Positions 43,942-54,211 of a stretch of 64,000 nt of DNA are shown here, one piece after another (the stretch's first letter is position 1; every line of letters begins with the position of its first letter). The position numbers were made by a program, and so were the translations under genes. The DNA is taken from contig JAIUPT010000041.1 of assembly GCA_022315425.1 (NCBI GenBank), forward strand, positions 1,302,001 through 1,366,000, read 5' to 3'. The stretch is from Pseudevernia furfuracea (lineage: Eukaryota > Ascomycota > Lecanoromycetes > Lecanorales > Parmeliaceae). A model generated the notes under the pieces. It was not told the origin of the DNA. It was given only the letters and a program-made list of their open reading frames with translations, and ran no database searches.

Positions 43942-44920
43942 TGAGAAAGATCCTTAATTGCTAGCCTAGAACCAACATCCAGTTATACGTCTCTGGAGTC
44001 AGTGCTCAAGTGGAACGGCAGCTAAGGCTCTCCAGAGCCCAAAAGTCGAGAACACTGAATGAAAGTCTGATCCAAGCTGGATAAACCTGGTCTCCAAAAG
44101 TAGAGATTTTCCAGACTCAGCAGCTTCGTTTAGAGGTTTTGGATCAAAGATCTTTCAATCTGTCTCGCCAAGCGGCTTTCCTCTTTTTGCAACAACGACA
44201 TGCCACCTGAGGATCCCACCAACTGCGAAAGCTTCAAGGCGCCACAGCGGTGGTAGGGCCATAACAGCAGAGTACCTAATAAGTCGGCCGGCGTCCGCTC
44301 AAGGAACATTAGATGGGCAAGGCGTTAGTCGTGGCCTCAATTTGGTCTTTATACCGTATACGAGTTTCCCGACTACCTCGCTTCTCTGATCCGTGGCTGG
44401 TTTTCTTTATGGAGGGTTTATTTACTGGGAGCCTACTCAACATCAAGCAAGGATATATCGAGCAATACATGTAGATTAGGCCGGTTGTATGAGTGAAGCT
44501 AACTATGATGGCTGGGGACGGAGTCTAATCGTGCTTCACGGATTAATTATAAAGCTCTTATTACACTGCATGAAGCATTAAAGATATCGTAGAGAAATTC
44601 GTACATGGTGCATTTGAAAACTGGTAGAACCGGTGGTGAAAGCTCGAGGAATTCTGGGCGATAATTGGCTGCCGATTCGGCCAATTTGGGACGACGCTAA
44701 GGTCAACAAGGTTACCTTACATTTTCTTGGTTTACTTGAGGAGCTTGAGGTTGAGTGGTCCAAGACTCCAAGCAACCACTTCACGTAATTAACAATAAGG
44801 TACCAACAACGCATATAGCGATCCTCACGAAACCAACGCCTGCTCGTGTTAGCAATCCATTAAATACTCATGTACACTCTTGCCTGAGGCGCACTCGTTT
44901 CCCCAGATCTCTCAGCAGTC
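43942..44920. other. 1-kb gene-free region
   Basis: Between the cyclin and the Kre9-like gene. No coding frame supported. The last 200 bp, leading into the Kre9-like ATG, are the likely promoter. Confidence 0.4.
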
Positions 44921-45899
44921 ATGCTCTTTCGAGTCCTCCTTCTCCTGGCCGCCGTGGCCCCTTATGCCTTCGCCGACGTTGATATTACGTCTCCTGCCGC
45001 GGGTGCCACAGCAGTGGGAGGTCAATTGCTGCAGATTTCATGGAAAGATTCCGGGACTTCACCGCCGATCAGCGAACTTCAATCATTCCAACTGTTCCTC
45101 TGCGCAGGAGGCAATGACGCCGGCAGCTTTGTATGTATCAGATCCTCCTAGGCAAAGATACGGATATTTTGATGGTGATGTTACTGATACGGAATTTGAG
45201 CAATAGATTCAGTTGACTTCACTCGTGACCAATGGAGTATTCAGTTCTGGAAGTTCATCGTCAGGAACAGTACCCGTCAGCATTGGAGCAAGTGTGAAGA
45301 ATGCATAGTAAGGTGATAAACTCTGCCACCAAACCCATATGCTAACATCATCTATCAGCTTTCTAAAGATGATCTCTGCTGGCACTGGCGGAACAGTCAC
45401 GAATTACTCAAATCGGTTTTCTTTGAGTGGAATGACAGGAACCTTTCCTGCTACAGTCACAACTGGTCTCTCAGGGCTTTCAGGAACTGATGGGCCGGCA
45501 ACGGAGAACAATTTTGGTGCTGCGGGTGCCAATGCTGCAGCTGCTGGAGGTGCGGTAGCTTCTGGCGCTTCTGTAACCTATACTCTACAGACTGGACCCG
45601 TCAGATACGCTCCTATGCAAGGCAAGCCTGGCACGAAGATCACGGCAAAGAGTGCTAGCCCAAAGTACCCAACGAGTTCTGTAAGTATCGCCAAGACCTG
45701 GCTACCGACGCCAGTGGCAGTTACTACCCAGACTGTTAGTGCGACGTATAGTACTTCAAGCCACGCGAACACGGTAAGCAGCTGCTCTGATCATGAGTCT
45801 AAATGTGCAAAGTGACTCAACTAATGAACAATCTAGGCTGCTGCGGCACCTGGACCGATGAATGACATGCAGAAATATTTGGCTCGTTGGAGGGATTGA
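44921..45899 (+). CDS. Kre9/Knh1-family cell-wall glucan protein
   Basis: Secreted protein needed for beta-1,6-glucan assembly. Exons 44921-45130, 45207-45307, 45359-45773, 45837-45899; 262 aa. A signal peptide MLFRVLLLLAAVAPYAFA leads to DVDITSPAAGATAVGGQLLQ, the Ig-like N-terminal domain (ISWKDSGTSPPISEL, YFLKMISAGTGGTVTNYSNR). After an Ala/Gly-rich linker comes the Kre9/Knh1 C-terminal domain: VTYTLQTGPVRYAPMQGKPG, KTWLPTPVAVTTQTVSATYS and the terminal MNDMQKYLARWRD. There is no GPI-anchor tail, so it is a soluble secreted/ER form, as in Kre9. Confidence 0.9.
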
Positions 45900-46230
45900 G
45901 AGAGATGGCTTTTTGCTTTATATGCTGCGTTTCAGCCAGCGTACGATTCATATTTATAGACGCATGTTACGCGGGACTTTGTGATCCTTGCATGAGATGG
46001 CGTTGATGTGGGCATTTGCAGGTGTTGTTAGACGGACGTCGTCCATGGACATACAATAAACACCTAATTTACGAGCTTGCTTTAGAAGAATGACATCGTT
46101 AGTGACCAAAATCGCACCCCATTACAGCAGACGACACCACCATCTAATCAATGTCTGGATATCTCATTGGTCTCCGCCAATAAGTCTTAAACCCCACACT
46201 CTGCTCAGATCTTCCTTTCACTCCACCACC
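45900..46230. other. Intergenic / possible N-terminal extension of aminopeptidase P
   Basis: 331 bp between same-strand genes. From 46090 the aminopeptidase frame is already open with an ATG; see that gene. Confidence 0.35.
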
Positions 46231-47727
46231 ATGAAACATCACGACTCAATCTTAAAGGGCAAATACCCTGCGAAAGCCCACTGCGCAAAGGTTGCAGCAT
46301 ACCTAAAAGAGAGAGTCAAAGATGACAGCCCAGCAAGGATATATCTCCAAGGGCAAAAGACCCGCATGATAGAAGACAACGACGAGCCCCAGCCTTTCAG
46401 GTCGGAATACTCTTGGAAGGAGCATTAGTACCAGCTGACACATACAACTCAGACAGCGTCGACATTTTTTCTACCTCTCTGGCTGCAACTTGCCTGACTG
46501 CCATCTCGTTTACGACATTCCCACTTCCACTCTTACCCTCTTCATCCCCCCACTCGATCCGTCCTCCGTCATTTGGTCTGGCCTGCCTCTTTCCCCAGAC
46601 CAAGCTCTACACAAGTATGATGTTGACCATGTTCGCACTTCATCCGAACTCTACGACCACCTCGCACCCACTCGAAAACCTGGTTCATCCGCACCCCTGA
46701 CATTCGCGACCAAACCTCACCTCCCAGATGACCAATACGAGCAATCATACTTCGTGCCCTTCAATCTCGATGCCTTACACAATGCCATTGATGAATGCCG
46801 AGTCACGAAAGACGAATATGAAATTGCAATGTTACGCAAAGCCAACGAAGTCACTACTGCCGCCCACATCGCTGTGCTCAAGGGCCTCAGACATAAACGC
46901 AACGAACAAGAACTGGAAGCCGTCTTCACAGAGCGACGGATAGCACTAGGGTGCACAGAGCAAGCTTACCATGGGATATTTGGATCAGGGCACAACGCTG
47001 CTACGCTGCACTATGTAGCCAACAACCAGCATCTGCAGGGAAGGTGGAATCTGTTGGTTGATGCAGCTGCAGAGTATGATTGCTATTGTGCTGATGTTAC
47101 GAGGACAATGCCCTTGAACGGGACGTTCAATGAGCAGAGTGAGGGAATCTATAGGATCGTGCAAAAGATGCAGGAGGAGTGTTTGGGGATGTTGAAGGCA
47201 GAGGTGATGTGGGAGGATGTGCATACCAGGGCGCATGAGGTGGCTATCGAGGGACTGTTGGATCTGGGGCTTTTGAAGGGGGATAAAAAAGACATCTTCG
47301 ACTCCAGGACGAGCGTCGCTTTCTTCCCGCACGGACTCGGTCATTATTTGGGTATGGATACCCACGATACGGGGGGTCATCCAGACTACGAGGACAAAGA
47401 TAAGATGTTTCAGTACTTGAGGGTGAGGGGAACGTTGCCGGAGGGGAGCGTCATCACGGTGGAGCCAGGGGTGTACTTTTGTCGGTTCATCATCGAGCCA
47501 TATCTTGAAGACGAGAAGCACAAGGGCTTCATCAATGAGAAGGTGCTGGAAAAGTACTGGGATGTTGGGGGGGTGAGAATCGAAGGTAGATCTTACCCAA
47601 TTGTCTGGACGTTCATGTACTGATAGCTGTTTATGCAGATGATATACTGATAACGAAGGATGGATATGACAACCTAACGACAGCACCGAAGGACATTGAG
47701 GAGATGAAGAAGATCATCAACAGCTAG
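46231..47727 (+). CDS. pepP: Xaa-Pro aminopeptidase (aminopeptidase P, pita-bread fold)
   Basis: Dinuclear Mn metallopeptidase that removes residues before proline. Exons 46231-46400, 46453-47585, 47639-47727; 463 aa. The start MKHHDSILKGKYPAKAHCAK is the usual family start; an in-frame ATG at 46090 would add 47 residues rich in Arg/His/Ser ending LLRSSFHSTT, resembling a mitochondrial presequence. The junction restores PFRQRRHFFYLSGCNLPD. Metal ligands are visible: LLVDAAAEYDCYCADVTRTM (two Asp), HGLGHYLGMDTHD (His), ITVEPGVYF (Glu) and VRIEDDILIT (Glu). All five positions are intact. It converges with the 416-codon minus-strand gene 65 bp beyond its stop. Confidence 0.93.
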
Positions 47728-47792
47728 AGCGACAACATACTCTCCTCTGCAGATACCTAAAAGTATTGTTTGGTATTTCACACTCGTCAAAT

Positions 47793-49043
47793 CTATGCTG
47801 TCACCGAAATCTTTTGGCTACCATCAAATCTCACCACCCCCAACTCAACCCCCTCCCCCCACCCTTCTAACCCTCTACACCACTCTCTCCCCGCCGACCC
47901 CCTAACCACACACCCAGTAGCAACCAACCCATCGTCAACAAGCAGATTGAAAATCAACTCTTGATAGATCCTTAGCCTTACACAATATCTCGCAATGGCC
48001 TGCAGAATTGCCACCACCTGATACACCTGCAGTCTCTGCATGGACCCCGGCTCGGCACTGTAAAGGACGTATATCCATACGGGTGAACCATCGTGGTCCA
48101 AGTAGGCGGATTCGATTGCTTGGTATGGGCCTTGGGCGCCGAGACTGAAGAGGAATAGCAAGATTGTGGAAAAGATACTAACGTCAGGGAGCGGGAGGCC
48201 GGTGAGTTCGAAGCGGATATCGTATCGGTTGTTGGCTTGGCTTGGGCCGGGGATCGTGACGGTTCGGGCTGTGGTGTTTGAAGGTTGAGTGATCCATCGT
48301 GCACGTTTCTGCTTCTGTTCGGAAAAAGCCAAGCTGGCGTTTCCACCCTGCGTACCCCCGCCCTCCAGCGCAGCGCCACTCCTCCTATTCTTGTTACTCA
48401 GCTTCCCCAGATACAAATCGACCCCGCTCAACTGCACCTTGAAATCCAGCCCCCAGATACTGGGAGAGTGGAACAGATCGAACGGCAGCTGTTGTAGCGC
48501 CCACATGACATTGCACCTTACAGTCATCGCGGTCGGCGCATGAGGGGCGGATCGCAAAATGATCCGCACGGGGGTTTCGGCGTCGGTGTAATCGAAGTAG
48601 GAAAGGCGGTCCTCGAAGGGTTCGAGTGCTTGTTGGGCCATGACTGCTATGAAGGCCAGAGCGATGTCGGCGGAGGTGAAGCCTACGCAGGTTTCGGGAA
48701 TCAGCACTATTTCTTCGAGGCAGTATTCCGAGTTATGAGACGAGACGGGTGCCCGAGTTCGAGGAGGATTATGCTCTCTCTCACTATGTCTAGTGAATCG
48801 GTTCTTGGTACAGAAGGGTAAAGCATGGCACATACGGTCGGAGGAGAGCTCGCCGTAGGTTAGGGTTAGGGAGGAAAAGCGGGAGCGGAGGAGGTTCGGG
48901 GAGGAAAGGGCGAGGGATGCATTGCTGTTGGGGCTCTTGAGGTTGGTCTGAGGATATGCATGGACTCCTTGGGCGTACGTCGTGACAAGGTATGAGATCG
49001 ACAGAGCCCGTGATAGGCAACGGTCAAGGAAGGGAACGTGCAT
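47793..49043 (-). CDS. Probable secreted protein of unknown function
   Basis: A continuous 416-codon frame from ATG 49043. The N-terminus (MHVPFLDRCLSRALSISYLV) resembles a signal peptide or anchor. The best-looking part is residues 130-300: ADIALAFIAVMAQQALEPFE, YFDYTDAETPVRIILRS, SIWGLDFKVQLSGVDLYLG, and later RLQVYQVVAILQAIARYCVR with VDDGLVATGCVVRG. The stretch 70-125 is less protein-like and carries a GTATGT donor and a TTCACTAG acceptor whose use would change the local frame (IVRESIILLELGHPSRLI), so hidden introns are likely there. The DNA for residues LTLTY has two TTAGGG units (48859-48874). I do not recognise the family. Confidence 0.55.
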   Translation of the reverse strand: MHVPFLDRCLSRALSISYLVTTYAQGVHAYPQTNLKSPNSNASLALSSPNLLRSRFSSLTLTYGELSSDRMCHALPFCTKNRFTRHSEREHNPPRTRAPVSSHNSEYCLEEIVLIPETCVGFTSADIALAFIAVMAQQALEPFEDRLSYFDYTDAETPVRIILRSAPHAPTAMTVRCNVMWALQQLPFDLFHSPSIWGLDFKVQLSGVDLYLGKLSNKNRRSGAALEGGGTQGGNASLAFSEQKQKRARWITQPSNTTARTVTIPGPSQANNRYDIRFELTGLPLPDVSIFSTILLFLFSLGAQGPYQAIESAYLDHDGSPVWIYVLYSAEPGSMQRLQVYQVVAILQAIARYCVRLRIYQELIFNLLVDDGLVATGCVVRGSAGREWCRGLEGWGEGVELGVVRFDGSQKISVTA

Positions 49044-49443
49044 GACACGGGTGAATGTTGCATCAAAGTTCTGACGAATCTGCTTGTATGAGACCCGTGA
49101 TGGAATATGGGGGCGCGTGTAGGTTTCGCATGTCGCTATAGGATTGAAGGAACCCCTAGTCTTGGATTGGTCTGAATAGAACTGCGAACCCGACGGACTG
49201 ATTCCCTGTGATACTTTCCTATATAGCGGAAAGTGTGTTTGGGTAGAGCCGTTCTAAGCGCCTTGCACATTGAAAAAGTGGAGGCAGAAACATATCGTAT
49301 GGAGGTGCAGGCTATCAACCCGAGATCTGCTACACACATACCTTGCTCGAATTTCGATAGCACAAGTATCGCAGATGGACTGTACCCTATAATGTCGAAC
49401 GCCCTTGGTCCTTGTTGAATTCTTCTCCACATCGACTCCTCAA
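49044..49443. other. Intergenic, no gene
   Basis: Promoter side of the 416-codon gene and 3' side of the secreted Cys-rich gene. Small frames show no protein character. Confidence 0.35.
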
Positions 49444-50127
49444 TCATCCTGCCTTGGCTGTCAACTCGCTCGTAGCTATGATGTAGCTCGGATACCCCGC
49501 ATCCACCGCCTGTCCGTTCTGAGTCTCATCCGGCTTGTTGTAAGTCTTCACATTCACCATCCCCAAATTGTACATCCCCTCGGACACCTCATGGCCCGTG
49601 GCCGGATTACAGTAGCCCAACATCGGCCTAAAAATCTCATTGACACACTTATCCTTCTCTGGCTTCTGCGCACTGCCGTCGTAGGGCGGCAGGTAAAACC
49701 CCATATAGCATACGTTGGGTGGATTGGCAGACGCCCAGATCCAGGTGCCGTTCTGCACGGCTGCGTCTGCGAGCTTGTCACAGATGGCTGGGATGGTTTG
49801 GTTGGAGCAGGCGTCGAAGTCGAGGTGGGTATCGGTGTAGTCGGTGAGGCATTGAACACCGTAAGGAGCGGGGCTTTTCGACTCTATGATGGAGACGTTG
49901 CACGTATTGCCGGCCGGATTTGGTGAGGGTTGAGTTAGGGGTCCGCAAGGGTCGCTCGCGGCAGCAGTGGCCGTCGCGTTGTTGATTGCAGTGTAGACAT
50001 TAGAGGGATCGGCATCATAGTTGGGATAGTCGGGTACGAGGCCGACGTAGTCTGTTGGTGATAAAGTGGATTGGCCGTGGACGAGGTGAAAGAAGAGGGC
50101 GAGGAAGGAGAGAGCGGGGACTTGCAT
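49444..50127 (-). CDS. Secreted cysteine-containing protein, unknown
   Basis: Single exon, 227 aa from ATG 50127. The frame is open 35 codons further upstream, but this ATG starts a clean signal peptide, MQVPALSFLALFFHLVHGQ, so I choose it. The mature part has eight cysteines (in DPCGPL, TCNVS, QCLTD, DACSN, AICDK, NVCYM, DKCVN, YCNPA), enough for four disulfides, and N-glycosylation sites (NATA, NVSI, NQTI, NGTW). Motifs such as DYVGLVPDYPNYDADPSNVY and IWASANPPNVCYMGFYLPP look conserved, but I do not recognise a family. Could be an enzyme-like wall protein or an effector candidate; undecided. Confidence 0.7.
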   Translation of the reverse strand: MQVPALSFLALFFHLVHGQSTLSPTDYVGLVPDYPNYDADPSNVYTAINNATATAAASDPCGPLTQPSPNPAGNTCNVSIIESKSPAPYGVQCLTDYTDTHLDFDACSNQTIPAICDKLADAAVQNGTWIWASANPPNVCYMGFYLPPYDGSAQKPEKDKCVNEIFRPMLGYCNPATGHEVSEGMYNLGMVNVKTYNKPDETQNGQAVDAGYPSYIIATSELTAKAG

Positions 50128-50592
50128 TTTACTTCCAGAAGAGTCGATAATGGTGGACCGAGCTCTCGTCGGAACACAGAGGTTGAAATCAGTTAGAAAA
50201 GATGAGATGCATAAACTACAGTGAGCATCCACAAGTCAATCTTGGACATAAAAGATCGAGAGGATGCATCAAGCCATCAAATGAACAACATCGCGGAATC
50301 ATTGCAGATGACAGAAACGAAAGCGAGAATCTTGTATTAATTATTCGCATTGAGAATTGGAGAGATGCGATATCCCCATAAAGAAGAATGGCTCGCGTCG
50401 TTGCGAAACACTGGAGAATCTATCATAGCAGGAGGGTTTCAGAGAAGCGCTTGAATGCGAACATTGCGCAGAAGCGACGAGCTGGGAGAGATATGCGCAG
50501 CAAGCAAAAGCCGGATGAAAAGGGCAATTATTTGACCTGCTAGATCGACAAAGTTTTGAGGATGTGTTGCTAATTTTCAAGGAGAGCTGCCT
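50128..50592. other. Intergenic, no gene
   Basis: Promoter of the secreted protein gene and 3' flank of NOC3. No coding frame supported. Confidence 0.35.
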
Positions 50593-52623
50593 TCATTTTA
50601 CATCCCCAATGACCCTTTCGATACCTCTGATACCTTCTCGGACCGCAGGAGCGTAATGCAACTTCAGCAGCTCACCATCCCAGATCGTGCTGGCAAAAGG
50701 ATTACTACTCTCCAGATCTTCTCTCATTGCATCAAAAACACCGTCTCCTTTCCTCTCCTCTGTATTCCAAAGGGCTGCAATCTTGCGTCCATGGATCTTT
50801 GTCACGTTATTCAGCAGACTAATCATTGCCAAAGTGGACTTTTCAGGGAGTTGCAGGGTAGAGGTGAAAAGCTGCTTCGTAAAAGCAGCCAAACGGACTG
50901 GAGGAACAGAGCGAGGGGTCAGGATCGAGGTCAGGGCACGTAACATGAGCACTGCGGTGGTTTGCAGATTCACTCTTGGTGCCGTGGCTGTAGGCGAAGC
51001 CGATGACGGAGCATGTGGATCTGGTAGACGCAGTGACCTGTGGGAGAGTTCGATATTTGGGACTAGGCAGAAAGAATGTAAGGATTTGTAAAGATGGGCT
51101 ATAAAATCCGTGAGATCGAGATTGAGCGATGGAGCGGAGCGTGCAACATCTTGGCCTTCTAGAAGAGCGAAGGCTGTAGTGATATAGAGCAGAGTTTCTC
51201 TTGTAGAGTCCCGACTGCTCTCTGATGATCCTTCCACTTCCTCTTGCTCCTCTTCATCAGCTTTTAACAGAGTTTTAGCGTCTGATATGAGATCTTTGAG
51301 AATCTCAAGAAGATCGCCGAATAAATCCTGGTTGATGATGTGGGCGTACTTGGCAAGACCTTCGAGCAAAGCACCCAAAAAATGAGGAACTCTGGCCTTC
51401 AAAATCCGGAGATATGTTACGAAAACGAGTTTGAGCGTCTCGGCTTGCATACGATCTCTCTGCTCATGGCTGACGGTAGCATCTGCCTCTTTAAACTCCT
51501 TTTCGACTACCTTTCTCTCTTTCCAAATCTTGCGCTGCTTTTTGGTGCGAAATTCTTTCTTGAATTTGGACTTCTTGGCTCCGTCTTCATCGTCTATAGA
51601 AGCTTTGTCGACTCGCGTCTGCGAGGCTCTAGATGAGAACTCGCTCAGAAGCCGAAGATGAAGAAAAGTATTCAAAACGCTTTCATCGATTTGGTAGTTC
51701 CGCGCTTTCATCATCCTTGTGATCAGCCCAACAGCATCTAGAGATGATGTGCCATCTTCGTCCTTGCGGAATAAGGTTTCTAGTGTTTCACGACATTTGA
51801 TGAAGTCCGCGTCGATCTTGCTAGTGCTCAATTTGCTAACCAGAATCTTTAGGAGCTCTCCTCGAAAGTTGAAGTGGGGTACAGCAACAAGCAGGGCACA
51901 GGTACAAGCTATAGCGACCTGTTTCACGCTCGACGCTGCATCGGATACCCCTCCCCGTCGAACCTTTGCACAAGATGCCAGGTCCTTGATGTATGCCTGG
52001 TAGGAGCTGACAAGCGACTGCTCGAATGCTCGAAGACGCCTGACATCCTTGGAGACCTTCTCCGTCTGGTCGATTTCAGCAATTGGGCGGATTCGATATC
52101 CTGGGATAATATCTTTATAGACAGCCAATTGTGTAGCTAAGCCCAGCTTCTTGATTGTAGGGTTTGAGGAAGCTGTGATTTGACCTAAAGTGCGAAATGC
52201 GCCAGCATGCTCCTCAGGGTCTTCATTGACGAGGCTTGCTAACCGGGCCAGCTCTTCTTTTGCATCTAGTATCTGTTGGCGGATAGGGACCTTGGTCTCC
52301 TCTTGGACAGGGGCTGATTCATCTACACTCTCCTCCCCAGAGCTGAGCCAGCTATCGTCATCCTCCTGTGTGACCTCTGGAACTTGCAGTTGTTCAACTC
52401 TTCCCTCCGCGGTCTTGATCGGAAGCCTCGTGTTTTCTTGCTCCTTCTTCTTTTGCTTTCGAGGTCTCTGCTCATAGTCCTGCTCTAGGTTCCATCCTGC
52501 TGCTCTATTGAAAAAGTCGTCCTGGGTAGTAGATTGACCGACCAAGGTAGAGCTCGAGGACTCTGGGTCTGAAGAGTCCGGAGGCGACAATTTCCTCCGC
52601 TTCACAGCTGGTTCTGCTGTCAT
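50593..52623 (-). CDS. noc3: Nucleolar complex protein Noc3
   Basis: 60S pre-ribosome assembly and export factor that also acts at replication origins in yeast. Single exon, 676 aa from ATG 52623 (MTAEPAVKRRKLSPPDSS). Features in order: a basic N-terminus, an acidic stretch (QEDDDSWLSSGEESVDES), the Noc3 N-terminal domain (IRQQILDAKEELARLASLVN, YKDIIPGYRIRPIAEIDQTE, KVSKDVRRLRAFEQSLVSSY), HEAT-like helices (VAVPHFNFRGELLKILVSKL), a Lys-rich segment (KKEFRTKKQRKIWKERKVVE), and the CBF/NOC domain at the C-terminus (KLVFVTYLRILKARVPHFLG to REGIRGIERVIGDVK). The gene is head-to-head with NIP7. Confidence 0.93.
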   Translation of the reverse strand: MTAEPAVKRRKLSPPDSSDPESSSSTLVGQSTTQDDFFNRAAGWNLEQDYEQRPRKQKKKEQENTRLPIKTAEGRVEQLQVPEVTQEDDDSWLSSGEESVDESAPVQEETKVPIRQQILDAKEELARLASLVNEDPEEHAGAFRTLGQITASSNPTIKKLGLATQLAVYKDIIPGYRIRPIAEIDQTEKVSKDVRRLRAFEQSLVSSYQAYIKDLASCAKVRRGGVSDAASSVKQVAIACTCALLVAVPHFNFRGELLKILVSKLSTSKIDADFIKCRETLETLFRKDEDGTSSLDAVGLITRMMKARNYQIDESVLNTFLHLRLLSEFSSRASQTRVDKASIDDEDGAKKSKFKKEFRTKKQRKIWKERKVVEKEFKEADATVSHEQRDRMQAETLKLVFVTYLRILKARVPHFLGALLEGLAKYAHIINQDLFGDLLEILKDLISDAKTLLKADEEEQEEVEGSSESSRDSTRETLLYITTAFALLEGQDVARSAPSLNLDLTDFIAHLYKSLHSFCLVPNIELSHRSLRLPDPHAPSSASPTATAPRVNLQTTAVLMLRALTSILTPRSVPPVRLAAFTKQLFTSTLQLPEKSTLAMISLLNNVTKIHGRKIAALWNTEERKGDGVFDAMREDLESSNPFASTIWDGELLKLHYAPAVREGIRGIERVIGDVK

Positions 52624-52935
52624 TTTCGTAAGCGTGGATAACAATATACCTATTTCAAAATATTTCAAGGACGAATTTTGGCACCGTTGCCAAGATTTCG
52701 CCCGCCCGTATCGCCGAGGTTTCACCGCTGCTAAAGTCCTAATTTTCGGCGCTGTGCCCTAGCCCTAATCGTGCACTTCCGGGTAGATAGGTACGAGTAA
52801 GGTATTTAGTGTACTGCGCTAGGTCCCAATAGCCGTGAAAATTATCTTGTCCGTGCTGGTGGTGCAGAATCTATAACAACCTTTCAGCCTCCCTGCCAAC
52901 AATCAATATTAATCACTCAACCTGCCAACCTCACC
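52624..52935. promoter_or_regulatory. Shared bidirectional promoter of NOC3 and NIP7 with telobox-like site
   Basis: 312 bp between the two ATGs. Contains AGCCCTAA at 52761-52768 (telobox/Tbf1-type) near the middle, and AATTTT/AAAATT motifs at about 52675, 52741 and 52837 that resemble the RRPE element of ribosome-biogenesis genes. The motif assignments come from other fungi; function here is inference. Confidence 0.5.
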
Positions 52936-53784
52936 ATGCGTCCTCTCACAGAACCCGAGACTCAAACCCTCTTCACGAAATTAGCGAATTACATGGGTCC
53001 CTCCATCAAGAACCTCATCGCCCCACCAGATTCCAACCCCTCCACAGACCAGACCCGCATGGTCTTCAGACTTGGAAATCAAAATCGAGTCTATTACTGC
53101 TCAGAGTATCTAGCAAATCTTTCTACGTGTGTCGCGCGTGAGAATCTACTCTCCGTCGGAACCTGCTTAGGTATCGAGTAGACTGATTATCAGTAGAAAG
53201 AAATATTCTAATCATCTTGGGCTAGGCAAGTTCACCAAGACAGGAAAGTTTCGCCTTCATATCACGTCTCTGAACGTTATAGCACCACATGCCCGCTACA
53301 AGGTTAGCTCGGTCACACTGCGGAAAACGCAATCTGGCTAATGCTTACTTCAGCTATGGGTGAAACAGAACGGAGTGATGCCATTCCTTGTAATTAGTAC
53401 ATAAAAAACCTTCATGTTAATAAATACTGATTCGATATATAGTACGGAGGGAACATCGTAAAAGCCCACGTTGGAAGGTGGAGCGAGGATTGCCCGGAGC
53501 ATCAGGGAGTTGTCGTGCTGGGAATGGACGATATGCCCCTGGTCAGTCAATCATAGTGTGGTCGTGGGAATGTGTGAGGAAGAAACAGCTAATCCACGAA
53601 CAGGGTTTCGGTGTCGTAGCAAGATCGACAGCTGAGGCAAGAAGGATTGAGCCTACGGGTATCGTGTGCTTCAGGCAGGCGGATGTTGGGGAGTATCTCA
53701 GAGAAGTAAGTCGGCAAGGGAAAGTTAAAGTGGAATCTGCAGCTGACTGGCCGATAGGAGGATACTCTTTTTACAACGACGTAG
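52936..53784 (+). CDS. nip7: 60S biogenesis factor Nip7
   Basis: PUA-domain protein of pre-60S particles needed for 27S rRNA processing. Six exons: 52936-53170, 53226-53302, 53354-53389, 53443-53541, 53604-53705, 53758-53784; 191 aa. The product follows the family closely: MRPLTEPETQTLFTKLANYM, VYYCSEYLANLSTCVARENL, GTCLGKFTKTGKFRLHITSL, KLWVKQNGVMPFLYGGNIVK, PEHQGVVVLGMDDMPLGFGV, FRQADVGEYLRE/EDTLFTTT. A 17-residue insert (DSNPSTDQTRMVFRLGNQNR region) near residue 35 is longer than in yeast. Every junction is confirmed by the protein family. Confidence 0.96.
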
Positions 53785-54211
53785 CATCATTTTGGGAGAT
53801 AGACATGCAGCGCGAAGTAAGTTGGTCTGCAGATGTGTTATCTGTCCATTAAAGATTAAGGAAGACCCACCGAGGTCGGAGGGCGAAGAAAATGCCGAAC
53901 ACTTGCCATCTAAAATTAAGACTCGAGTGAAGAAGAGCTTGGTAGAGGAAAGAAAACACCTTTGATGGATCGAGATATGAACACTGAGGAACAACTTATT
54001 GACAGACTTGGAGGGCTGCTCGAGTGACCATGCCCATGCATGAAGTTGCGTGGGGACACTCTAGGTGTTTCGCGCAAGAGGTGAACTTAGGAATGGTGCG
54101 GGTCGAGTTGTAATACTCTACTAAAAAAGTTCTTGTGCCAAATGACGTGTGATAGCAGGAGAATCGACCTCTCGCAAAAAATCACTAGGACCTGTACCCG
54201 AAGCTATACAT
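53785..54211. other. Convergent 3' region, no gene
   Basis: 427 bp between the NIP7 stop and the stop of the PARN-type gene. No coding frame supported. Confidence 0.4.

Noticed and set aside
46985..47686. Minus-strand 233-codon frame
   Set aside because: Lies wholly over the aminopeptidase P exon, whose catalytic motifs are unmistakable.
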